A stretch of 64,000 bases of DNA. Origin: Labilibaculum euxinicum. Lineage in GTDB: Bacteria; Bacteroidota; Bacteroidia; Bacteroidales; Marinifilaceae. Shown one piece after another: positions 18,224 through 26,044 of the stretch. The stretch covers positions 62,001-126,000 of the forward strand of contig NZ_WTCR01000002.1 in NCBI RefSeq assembly GCF_009795715.1. The letters run 5' to 3'. Made by a program: the position numbers and the translations under genes. Position 1 is the first letter of the stretch. The number at the start of each line of letters is the position of its first letter. The notes beneath the pieces were generated by a model that had not been told where the DNA came from, made no database searches, and saw nothing but the letters and a program-made list of their open reading frames with translations.

Positions 18224-18268
18224 AAGGCTGAAAGCCTTAAATATAATAGCCCGGGGCATCGCCCTGGG
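18224..18268 (+). repeat. REP-like double hairpin
   Basis: Two short palindromes in a row: AAGGCT-GAA-AGCCTT (18224-18238) and CCCGGGGC-ATC-GCCCTGGG (18250-18268, one wobble). It is much richer in G+C than its surroundings. I recall elements of this style as common between genes in Bacteroidota. It sits between two gene relics. Confidence 0.6.
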
Positions 18269-18269
18269 T

Positions 18270-18418
18270 ATGAAAGTCAATTGCAATCGTCGCAATTACA
18301 ATATTTGATAGGAGTAGAATCCTTGTTTGCGACGAAAATAGTAGATATTGACAGGAACAAGAAAAAAGCTTTCTCTGTTGTAAAAGAAAAATATACAAAC
18401 TTACCGGTTTCGAAATAG
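18270..18418 (+). pseudogene. C-terminal relic of a second glycosidase-like gene
   Basis: The frame ending at the TAG at 18416 reads LQYLIGVESLFATKIVDIDR followed by NKKKAFSVVKEKYTNLPVSK, with no start codon. The VDxxxKxKKAF..V pattern resembles the C-terminal end of TIM-barrel glycosidases (compare the TVDRKPKKVM ends of the GH17 proteins here). It is probably the remaining tail of a deleted gene interrupted by the hairpin element just upstream. The family is uncertain. Confidence 0.4.
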
Positions 18419-18439
18419 TCCAATCCAATATCCATAAGA

Positions 18440-19402
18440 ATGAAAAAAACAGCATTGTTTTTACTGACAATTTTACCCTTACTAACTATTGGTCAGCCTA
18501 AAAAAGATAACAGTATGGCATACATCCTAAAAAATAAGAATCTGGAAATTCACATCGATTTGCCATCGGAAAATTATCAGTTTTCAAGATTCGATTGGAC
18601 AAGTAAAATTACTTCGGTAAAATTTAAAGGAATTCCTGTTTGTACTCAAGAAAAAATAGAAGGGGATGTTGAAAATATTTATGGCAAAGGTTTTTACAAT
18701 GAATTTGGCATTGAAATGCCTGTCGGCTTTGATGAAATAAAAGAGGGAGAATATTTTCCAAAAATAGGTGTAGGAGCATTAAAAAAAGAGGGGGCTGAAT
18801 ACAGTTTCAGCAAGGCTTATGAAACTGAACCTGCCGATTTTAAAATTATTACTGATACAAATAAATTACTCATTGAATGTATCTCTCCGAATGTTAATGG
18901 ATATTCATATGTGCTGAAAAAGGAAATCGAATTATTGGAAAGCAGTTTTGTTATTCGGTATTACTTACATAACACAGGCGGAAAAATCATTTCTACGAAT
19001 GAATACTGCCACAATTTTTTAGCCATCAATAAAGAATTAATGGGAAGTAATTACATCTTAAAATTCCCATTTGATATCAAACCGGAATTATTAGGTGCAA
19101 CAGTAAATCCTGAAGAGAAAGTGGAGCTTGGACAAAACGAAATTACGTTTAAAAATATGCCAAATGAACAATTCTTTTTCAGCAACCTTTCAGGAAGCAA
19201 GAATGTGGATGCTCACTGGGAATTAATCAATACCAAAAGTAAAATTGGTGTCAGCGAAACAGGAAGTTTTAAAACAGACAAGATCAACCTCTGGGGTTGG
19301 AAACATGTTATTAGTCCAGAACTATTCTTTGATATAAACCTAAAACCAGATCAGGAAATTGAGTGGAGCAGAAAATACGATATCTATGAGATTGACAATT
19401 AA
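18440..19402 (+). CDS. Galactose-mutarotase-like (aldose 1-epimerase-fold) protein, exported
   Basis: A 320-residue protein with a signal peptide (MKKTALFLLTILPLLTIGQ) and no lipobox Cys. It is beta-rich throughout. The pattern of an N-terminal ILKNKNLEIHIDLP strand, a central NGYSYVLKKEIELLESSFVIRYYLHNTG segment, TNEYCHNFLAINK with a conserved His, and a late WELINTKSKIGVSETG strand suggests the mutarotase-like beta-sandwich superfamily. If enzymatic, it would speed anomer interconversion of released glucose, or bind sugar. The second role is plausible because the usual catalytic Glu of galactose mutarotase cannot be placed with certainty. It lies between relics upstream and a GPH transporter downstream. 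Confidence 0.6.
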   Translation: MKKTALFLLTILPLLTIGQPKKDNSMAYILKNKNLEIHIDLPSENYQFSRFDWTSKITSVKFKGIPVCTQEKIEGDVENIYGKGFYNEFGIEMPVGFDEIKEGEYFPKIGVGALKKEGAEYSFSKAYETEPADFKIITDTNKLLIECISPNVNGYSYVLKKEIELLESSFVIRYYLHNTGGKIISTNEYCHNFLAINKELMGSNYILKFPFDIKPELLGATVNPEEKVELGQNEITFKNMPNEQFFFSNLSGSKNVDAHWELINTKSKIGVSETGSFKTDKINLWGWKHVISPELFFDINLKPDQEIEWSRKYDIYEIDN

Positions 19403-19449
19403 TAATGAGTATTGTGAATTGAAGAAAATAATTTTAGTTGAAATAATTA

Positions 19450-19590
19450 GAGCAGGGACTGCCGATCGGGCGCGATTTGGGTTGTCTGTTGCCATGAAAA
19501 GCCGAACAGCTTCCGAGAGGCTTGATTCTTTTGCTTACTTTTCTCATCTAAGGAGAAAAGTAAGAGCCCATCCGGCTTTAGGATAATAAT
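19450..19590 (+). repeat. G+C-rich intergenic repeat with strong hairpin
   Basis: A locally G+C-rich stretch ending in a perfect 12-bp inverted repeat, CTTACTTTTCTC (19534-19545) and GAGAAAAGTAAG (19553-19564), with a 7-base loop. The frame across it is open, but the peptide (SRTASERLDSFAYFSHLRRK) looks like a translated repeat rather than a protein. From memory, similar translated segments appear as spurious hypothetical proteins in Bacteroidota. It fills most of the gap between the mutarotase-like gene and the second GPH gene. Confidence 0.55.
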
Positions 19591-19665
19591 ATAAATAGAG
19601 AAACCATTAGATTAATTTTAAAAAAGGCTTGATGTAGAGTCAATAAATTACACAATTATATCACA

Positions 19666-21027
19666 ATGAATACAACAGACTCAAAATTATCGATAAAGGA
19701 AAAAGTAGGATATAGTTTAGGCGATACAGCCTCTCATTTTGTTTGGGATATGGTAGGTTTCTGGATTCTGATTTTCTATACCGATACCTTTGGAATCTCC
19801 GCAGCGGCCGCAGGAACTATTATGCTGATTGCCCGTTTTTGGGACATGATAAGTGATCCTATTATGGGAATTATTGCTGACAGAACAAATACACGTTGGG
19901 GTAAGTTCAGGCCTTACATTTTATGGATGGCTTTGCCATATAGTGTTCTTGCCGTTTTAACTTTTACCACTCCTGATCTCGGACCAACGGGTAAAGTGAT
20001 TTATGCTGGGGTTACTTATATTTTATTAATGAGTGTATTTACAGCTATAAATCTTCCTTATTCATCATTGGGAGCGGTAATTACTTCGGATTCTTACGAA
20101 AGAGCGGGGCTCAATTCGTATCGGTTTATTTTTGCATTCGTCGGGCAATTTATTGTTTCAGGTACCGCCCTTTCATTGGCTCTGTATTTTGGGGGAGGCG
20201 ATAATGCAAAAGGATATCAGTACACGTTAATTCTGTTTTCCATTATCAGTTTTATTTTATTCATGATTACTTTTAAAACGACAAAAGAGCGAGTACAACC
20301 GCCTAAAGAGCAGAAAGAAAACTTAAAGGAGGATTTTAGAAATTTGTTTAAGAACAAACCTTGGATGATTCTGTTTTTTGTTGGGATTATTTCGTTCATC
20401 ATGTTTGCAATGCAGAATTTGTCCATTGCATACTATTTTAAATACTATATAGGCAAGGAAGAAAATGTTCAGTTGTTTAATGTGATTGGTACAGTAGCAC
20501 TGATTGTTGCTATTCCATTTTCAAAACCATTGGCAAAAAAATTCGGTAAGCGTAATGTGTTTTTGGCTAGTTCATTGCTTTCCGGATTTTTCTTCATCTG
20601 CTTGTATCTGCCTGCTGCCAATAATTTGACAATGATTTATGCATTTAATATCCTTGCAAAAATGGCTTATGCTCCTGCCGTGCCTTTGCTTTGGACTATG
20701 CTTGCCGATACAGCTGATTATTCGGAATGGAAAACCGGACGACGTTCAACCGGCTTGGTCTTTTCTGCAGCTACATTTGCCCAAAAAGCAGGATGGGGAA
20801 TTGGTGGAGCTTTGGCAGGATGGTTGCTTGCCATATTCAAATTCACACCCAATATTGAGCAAACAGCAACTGCCATAACAGGAATAAAACTCATGATATC
20901 GGTAATTCCCGGAATCTTATACATGTCATGTGCAATTCTCCTGTACTTCTATACCATCGATCACGAAACTTGTGTTGTTATAAAAACGGATCTGGATCAA
21001 AGGAGATTGGCAGAGGCTACTACTTAA
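19666..21027 (+). CDS. GPH-family (MelB-like) sugar symporter, second copy
   Basis: A 453-residue, 12-TM protein with a canonical GPH signature: KVGYSLGDTASHFVWDMVGFW at the N-terminus, ARFWDMISDPIMGIIADRT (key Asp residues of the cation site), RWGKFRPYI, and later WTMLADTADYSEWKTGRRSTG. It couples sugar import to a cation gradient. It is separated from the first GPH gene by GH5, relics and a mutarotase-like gene and is followed by a terminator at 21080, so it ends the first glucan module. Glucose, laminaribiose or gentiobiose-type products are candidate cargoes (inference). Confidence 0.92.
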   Translation: MNTTDSKLSIKEKVGYSLGDTASHFVWDMVGFWILIFYTDTFGISAAAAGTIMLIARFWDMISDPIMGIIADRTNTRWGKFRPYILWMALPYSVLAVLTFTTPDLGPTGKVIYAGVTYILLMSVFTAINLPYSSLGAVITSDSYERAGLNSYRFIFAFVGQFIVSGTALSLALYFGGGDNAKGYQYTLILFSIISFILFMITFKTTKERVQPPKEQKENLKEDFRNLFKNKPWMILFFVGIISFIMFAMQNLSIAYYFKYYIGKEENVQLFNVIGTVALIVAIPFSKPLAKKFGKRNVFLASSLLSGFFFICLYLPAANNLTMIYAFNILAKMAYAPAVPLLWTMLADTADYSEWKTGRRSTGLVFSAATFAQKAGWGIGGALAGWLLAIFKFTPNIEQTATAITGIKLMISVIPGILYMSCAILLYFYTIDHETCVVIKTDLDQRRLAEATT

Positions 21028-21110
21028 ATTGTTTTTGGTTTATGAAGGAAATAGAAGTATTATCTTCATTCATTTTGGTAAAGATCATCTCGAAAAAGGG
21101 GTGATCTTTT
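21022..21110 (+). terminator. Terminator within a duplicated intergenic sequence (first copy)
   Basis: A hairpin AAAGATCATC...GATCTTTT (stem from 21080 to 21110) with a T-tract. The preceding roughly 60 bases (acttaaatTgtttttg... gaaggaaatagaagta... ttcattcatttTggt) recur at 40021-40114 after the second GH3 gene, so terminator and leader are a dispersed repeat. Confidence 0.75.
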
Positions 21111-21238
21111 AAATGTCAACACATTACAGATCTAAATATTAAGATGCTTGTTGTGAATTTTATTCTACCTATTTCTAAAATAGAATATATTGAAAGTAAT
21201 TGATATTTAGTCTGTTTTTAAAATATGTGAATTATTGT

Positions 21239-21246
21239 ATATTTGA
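21239..21246 (+). promoter_or_regulatory. Candidate -7 promoter element of the regulator gene
   Basis: TATATTTG matches the Bacteroidota -7 consensus TAnnTTTG, 19 bases before the ATG at 21266. The expected -33 TTTG is only a T-run around 21215, so this is a partial match. Confidence 0.35.
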
Positions 21247-21265
21247 GAATTCATAGCACCTACCG

Positions 21266-24226
21266 ATGATAAAAACTTTAAAGAACAAAAAGCTTTTTTT
21301 AAGCGCGTTGTTAATTTTATGCCTTAAATTTTCCTTTGCCCAATACAGTTTTAATAGGATCACAAAGGAACAAGGACTTCCTCATAACAATGTTGAATGC
21401 ATTTTGCAAAGTGCTTCTGGATTTATGTGGTTTGGTACTCGGGATGGCTTTTGTCGTTTCGACGGTTACGAAGTGAAAGTATATCGAAACACACAAGATA
21501 CCAATTCTATTTCCGGAAACAGGATATTATCTGTTGCTGAAGATAAAGATGGATTTATTTGGGTGGGAACCTATCAAAATGGAGTTAATAGATTCAATCC
21601 AAAAACAAATCAATTCAAAAAATACGGCATCAGGAATGGTATAGGCAATCAGATTTATCGAATAAAAGTTTTAAAAGATGGGACAGTTGTCATAGGCAGC
21701 AACAGTGGTCTTGCTTTATTTGATAAAAGCACGGATTCATTTAAAGTATATCATCCTAACGGTGAGCCTCAAAGTATAAACTCTTACGTAGTAAGTGATA
21801 TTTTGGAGACTCACGATGGACAGTTATTTATTGCAACTTTTGAAAAGGATATTCAGCGTCTGGATAGAAAAACCGGTAAGTTTTTTTCGATATCCTACAA
21901 CAATTTAGAATTAAATTCAGGGAATTATCGAAAGCGTCTTCTTGAGGACAGAGAAGGTAATTTATGGATATCTGCTGACAAGCACGGTTTATGCAAATAC
22001 AACCGGAAATCGAAAAAATCAAAATTTTATTTTAAAAAAAATGGTCTGAGTTCTGAAGTTCTGACTGGAGATATGATTGTAAATTCGGATGGTAAAATCT
22101 GGATTGCTTCAGATGGGGGAGGAATTAACATATTGGATACCCGAAATGAAACATTTGATTATGTGAATTTTGATGATGAAAATGTTAATAGTTTGCCAAG
22201 TAATCAGGTATATACATTATATAAGGACAATGCCAACAGAATTTGGGTAGGAACATACGATAAAGGTGTAGCATATTATGATCCTCTGGCGAAGAAATTT
22301 GCAAACAAACTTTTGCCTGATAATATTTGTTCCTTTTTTAAAGGCAAATCGGTGCTTGGCATTTTACAGGATAGTAAAGGAAATGTTTGGATAGGTACAG
22401 ATGGATCAGGTTTACATGTTATCAGCAAAGAAAATAAATTAACTCATTTTTATTCTAAGATTTCAGATGAAACCAGTATATCGGGTAATGTTATCACTAG
22501 TTTGGCAGAGGATGTAAATGGCAATATACTGATAGGTACTTACAACGCGGGCTTAAATATATATGATTATAAAACGAAATCTTTTAAGCATTTTCATCAG
22601 AATTCTCAAAACAATTTAAGTTTACACTCCGAAAATGTTTGGACCATTCTGGTGGATAGTCAGGGGAAAAATTGGCTGGGACTTTTGGGAAATGGTGTTG
22701 ATCTTTTTAATTCAGATACAGAGACATTCAAAAATATAGGACCATCTTCCAGAGAATTGATTAAAATTGATCATTCCAATGTGATGTCTGTTATGGAAGA
22801 TTCCGATGGAGATATATGGTTTGGTACCGAAGGCAACGGAATATATGTTTACGACAAGCAAGCTAATAATGTATTGAGAATTAGTACAAATTCAAATATT
22901 ACTACCGAAGGTGTAATTAAAGATTTATTTCAAGATAAGTGGGGAAATATTTGGATTGGAACAGAAGGGAATGGCCTGTTTAAATACAATAAAAAAGAGA
23001 AGGAAGGCATTCAATACACATTAAAAAATGGTTTGCCATCTATGATTATTCTTGGTATACAGGAAGATGCAGCCGGTGGAATTTGGGTGACGACCTATGA
23101 TGGAATTGCTGTGCTAAGTAAGGATTCGAAGGAATTTATGTCTTTTGATAAATCGGATGGTTTATCATCGAATGAGTTTAATGCTCAGGCTTTTATTAAA
23201 TTACAAGATGGTACTTTTTTAACCGGATCTAAAAATGGGCTGGACATTTTCAATCCTTCAGAATTGTCCTTAAATCTTACGATTCCAAAAGTTTATTTTA
23301 CGAAACTAAAAATCCAGAACCAGGAAGTTTTACCGGGTGATTCAATTAATCAGCTGGTTAAATTGCAAAATGATATCACACACACCAAAGAGATTGAGTT
23401 AACTTATTCCGATAAGGTCTTCTCAATTGAATTTGCGGCCTTGAATTATACACATCCTAAAAAGTGTCAGTACAAATATAAATTGGAAGGGTTTGATGAA
23501 AACTGGTACGATTCCGATTCCGAACATCGTTTTGTATCTTATTCAAATTTAAAAAATGGAAATTATACATTTAAAGTTCAAGCTTCAAATAATGATAAAA
23601 AGTGGGGGGATAATATAGCAGAGCTTAGCATTCATGTTCTTCCTCCTTTCTGGAAAACCAAATGGTTTATTTTCTTAGTTGTTGGCTTAATAGTTGGTGT
23701 AGCAGTGGCAGCTTATAATTATCGATTGCGTCTTTTAAAAATAAAATTCCTGCAGGAACAGGCTTTAAAGGAAAAAAGAATAACAGAACTTGAAAAGGAA
23801 AATATTGAATCGGAATTGGAAAAACTGACCTTTTACACGGTAAATAGAAACAGGGTACTGATCAATTATAAAAATCGGATGCTTGGTCTTGCGGCCAAAG
23901 CAATGCCTGCAGTAAAAAGTGGCTTGCAGATTGTAATTGATGAGATTGATAACGAAATCAACGATGATAAGGAGTGGAAATACCTTGAGCCTCGGTTGGA
24001 TAAAATGTACAATGAATTTATAAGTAAGTTACGCAATGAATATCCGGATTTAACTTTGTCTGAGGTAAAGGTTGCTTCGTATGTAAGAATGAATCTTTCT
24101 TCAAAAGAGATTGCCGAATTTATGCATAAGACGACACGAGCAATCGAAAACGACCGCTATCGCCTTCGAAAAAAATTAGAACTCGATTCCAATGAGTCAT
24201 TACAGAGATATTTAATGGATTTATAA
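21266..24226 (+). CDS. SusR-like membrane-spanning sensor and transcription regulator (beta-propeller, Y_Y_Y, LuxR-type HTH)
   Basis: A 986-residue protein. After a signal peptide (MIKTLKNKKLFLSALLILCLKFSFAQ shortened here to its end, CLKFSFAQ), residues about 27-690 contain many two-component-regulator propeller repeats (xGxIWIGTxGxGL pattern). Residues about 700-790 form a Y_Y_Y domain (YKYKLEGFDENWY). One TM helix follows (WFIFLVVGLIVGVAVAAYNY, about 798-817), then a coiled coil, and a C-terminal helix-turn-helix of about 60 residues (LTLSEVKVASYVRMNLSSKEIAEF). There is no kinase or receiver domain, so this is not a hybrid two-component protein but a one-protein sensor like SusR. It likely binds glucan oligosaccharides in the periplasm and activates the adjacent glucan genes. 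It starts the second module. Confidence 0.9.
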   Translation: MIKTLKNKKLFLSALLILCLKFSFAQYSFNRITKEQGLPHNNVECILQSASGFMWFGTRDGFCRFDGYEVKVYRNTQDTNSISGNRILSVAEDKDGFIWVGTYQNGVNRFNPKTNQFKKYGIRNGIGNQIYRIKVLKDGTVVIGSNSGLALFDKSTDSFKVYHPNGEPQSINSYVVSDILETHDGQLFIATFEKDIQRLDRKTGKFFSISYNNLELNSGNYRKRLLEDREGNLWISADKHGLCKYNRKSKKSKFYFKKNGLSSEVLTGDMIVNSDGKIWIASDGGGINILDTRNETFDYVNFDDENVNSLPSNQVYTLYKDNANRIWVGTYDKGVAYYDPLAKKFANKLLPDNICSFFKGKSVLGILQDSKGNVWIGTDGSGLHVISKENKLTHFYSKISDETSISGNVITSLAEDVNGNILIGTYNAGLNIYDYKTKSFKHFHQNSQNNLSLHSENVWTILVDSQGKNWLGLLGNGVDLFNSDTETFKNIGPSSRELIKIDHSNVMSVMEDSDGDIWFGTEGNGIYVYDKQANNVLRISTNSNITTEGVIKDLFQDKWGNIWIGTEGNGLFKYNKKEKEGIQYTLKNGLPSMIILGIQEDAAGGIWVTTYDGIAVLSKDSKEFMSFDKSDGLSSNEFNAQAFIKLQDGTFLTGSKNGLDIFNPSELSLNLTIPKVYFTKLKIQNQEVLPGDSINQLVKLQNDITHTKEIELTYSDKVFSIEFAALNYTHPKKCQYKYKLEGFDENWYDSDSEHRFVSYSNLKNGNYTFKVQASNNDKKWGDNIAELSIHVLPPFWKTKWFIFLVVGLIVGVAVAAYNYRLRLLKIKFLQEQALKEKRITELEKENIESELEKLTFYTVNRNRVLINYKNRMLGLAAKAMPAVKSGLQIVIDEIDNEINDDKEWKYLEPRLDKMYNEFISKLRNEYPDLTLSEVKVASYVRMNLSSKEIAEFMHKTTRAIENDRYRLRKKLELDSNESLQRYLMDL

Positions 24227-24432
24227 GTTTTTCGTTTGGTTTATCTCCATTTTTGTCATCAAATTAATGCAATTTATTGTTTTTATAAGAATCAGTTTAT
24301 AAGATATTTACAACTGTCAGAGTAGTTTTGAGTAGTGTCTGTAAACGTTTGAGGAGTATTTGAGAGGTATCAAACTCATGTTACCCTATTGTGCGCATAT
24401 ATATTTGTTTTGAAAATCAAACAAACAAATAG

Positions 24433-25935
24433 ATGACAAGCACAATATTGAAATATTTTTTATTTGCAGTTATTAGCATAGGCATACTTAATGCATGTAA
24501 TCCAATTGCAGGACAAAGCAATCAACAGAATGGAGATCAAAATTTGCAGACGAATAGTCGAAGCAATAATAAGATTACTCTTGAAAAAGCAATTCAATAT
24601 ACTACCGCAAAAGAAGGGGATTTAAGATTCTCAAAATCTGATGGCCTGTTGGTTGGGGATTTTAATCAGCCGGAAGAACATTTTTCCACTCTTATACTAG
24701 ATGCAAAAAAGCGTTTTCAAATTATTGAAGGTTTTGGTGGTGCACTTACCGATGCTGCCGCAGAAACTTTTTATAAGCTTCCCAAAAACAAACAAAACGA
24801 AATTTTAGAGGCTTATTTCGATCGTGAAAAGGGAATTGGCTATAGTTTGTGTCGTACTCATATTCATAGTTGTGATTTTTCAAGTGAAAGCTATTCTTAT
24901 GCAGAAGTAGGCGGCGACACGGCTTTAGACAATTTCTCCATAGAACACGACAATCAATATAAAATACCTTTCATCAAAGAAGCTTTGGCCAAATCAGGGA
25001 ATGAAATGAAACTTTTCGCTTCACCCTGGAGTCCTCCTGCGTGGATGAAAACCAACAACAACATGTTGGAAGGAGGAAGTTTAAAACCGGAATATTTTCA
25101 GACTTGGGCTGATTATTTCGTTAAATTCTTTGATGCCTATAAAAAGCAGGGGATTGATTTCTGGGGGCTTACAGTTCAAAATGAGCCATTGGCAGTTCAA
25201 CGCTGGGAATCCTGCATTTTTACTGCTGAGGAAGAAAGAGATTTTGTAAAAAAATATCTGGGGCCAACTCTTGAAAATAGTTCAATGGGGGACAAGAAAA
25301 TTATTATCTGGGATCACAACCGAGGATTAATGTACCAGCGTGCTCAAGTTGTTTTAGATGATCCTGAAGCTTCAAAATATATTTGGGGTACTGGTTTTCA
25401 TTGGTATACCGGAGATCATTTTGAAAACGTGAAACTTGTATCCGAGGCATTCCCTGATAAGAAAACCATTTTCACTGAAGGATGTGTATTCCCGTTCGAT
25501 TACAGTAAGCTGGGTGAATGGAGTTGGGGAGAAAGATATGGAGAGTCAATTATTCATGATCTTAATAATTCGGCTTCGGGCTGGGTTGATTGGAATGTTT
25601 TACTCGATGAAAAAGGAGGTCCGAATCATGTTGCCAATTATTGTTACGCACCAATTATCGGAAATACAAAAACGGGTGAAATTGTCTACATGAATTCCTA
25701 TTACTACCTGGGGCATTTCTCAAAATACATCCGTCCAGGTGCACAGCGTATCATTTGTTCTTCGAATGATGACAATATTCTGGCAACAGCTTTTGTAAAT
25801 GAAGACAATAGCATTGCTGTTGTAGCAATGAATCAAACCGATAAGCAACTTGAATTTAAAATATGGTTAGAAGGAAGAGGTGCATTGTCTGTTCTTCCTG
25901 CTCATTCAATTGCAACAATTGTTATTAACGAATAA
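24433..25935 (+). CDS. GH30 beta-glucanase lipoprotein (probable beta-1,6-glucanase)
   Basis: A 500-residue lipoprotein (AVISIGILNAC). The GH30 domain has IEGFGGALTDAAA, ASPWSPPAWMKTNNNM, the acid/base E251 in LTVQNEP, HWYTGDHFEN, and the nucleophile E349 in IFTEGC. It ends in a beta-sandwich strand LPAHSIATIVIN. GH30 in laminarin loci commonly hydrolyses beta-1,6 glucose branches, matching the GH16/GH17 endo-activity here; glucosylceramidase-like or xylosidase activity is the alternative. It stands just downstream of the regulator and may open a transcription unit with the GH5 behind it (31 bases to the next ATG at 25967). Confidence 0.9.
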   Translation: MTSTILKYFLFAVISIGILNACNPIAGQSNQQNGDQNLQTNSRSNNKITLEKAIQYTTAKEGDLRFSKSDGLLVGDFNQPEEHFSTLILDAKKRFQIIEGFGGALTDAAAETFYKLPKNKQNEILEAYFDREKGIGYSLCRTHIHSCDFSSESYSYAEVGGDTALDNFSIEHDNQYKIPFIKEALAKSGNEMKLFASPWSPPAWMKTNNNMLEGGSLKPEYFQTWADYFVKFFDAYKKQGIDFWGLTVQNEPLAVQRWESCIFTAEEERDFVKKYLGPTLENSSMGDKKIIIWDHNRGLMYQRAQVVLDDPEASKYIWGTGFHWYTGDHFENVKLVSEAFPDKKTIFTEGCVFPFDYSKLGEWSWGERYGESIIHDLNNSASGWVDWNVLLDEKGGPNHVANYCYAPIIGNTKTGEIVYMNSYYYLGHFSKYIRPGAQRIICSSNDDNILATAFVNEDNSIAVVAMNQTDKQLEFKIWLEGRGALSVLPAHSIATIVINE

Positions 25936-26044
25936 CCACAAATCCAACAGGAATAAATCTATACCAATGAAACTGCTGCTAAATAGTAAAAATATGTTAC
26001 GACGACTTGAATATCAATCAGAAGGAAAATACGGGAATTGTAAA

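Noticed and set aside
19359-19586. 75-codon frame after the mutarotase-like gene
   Set aside because: It overlaps the previous gene and runs through the G+C-rich hairpin repeat; the peptide looks like a translated repeat.
24399-24408. Promoter for GH30 based on TATATTTG near 24400
   Set aside because: The -7 motif matches, but no TTTG lies at the required 19-21-base spacing, so it is left out of the features.
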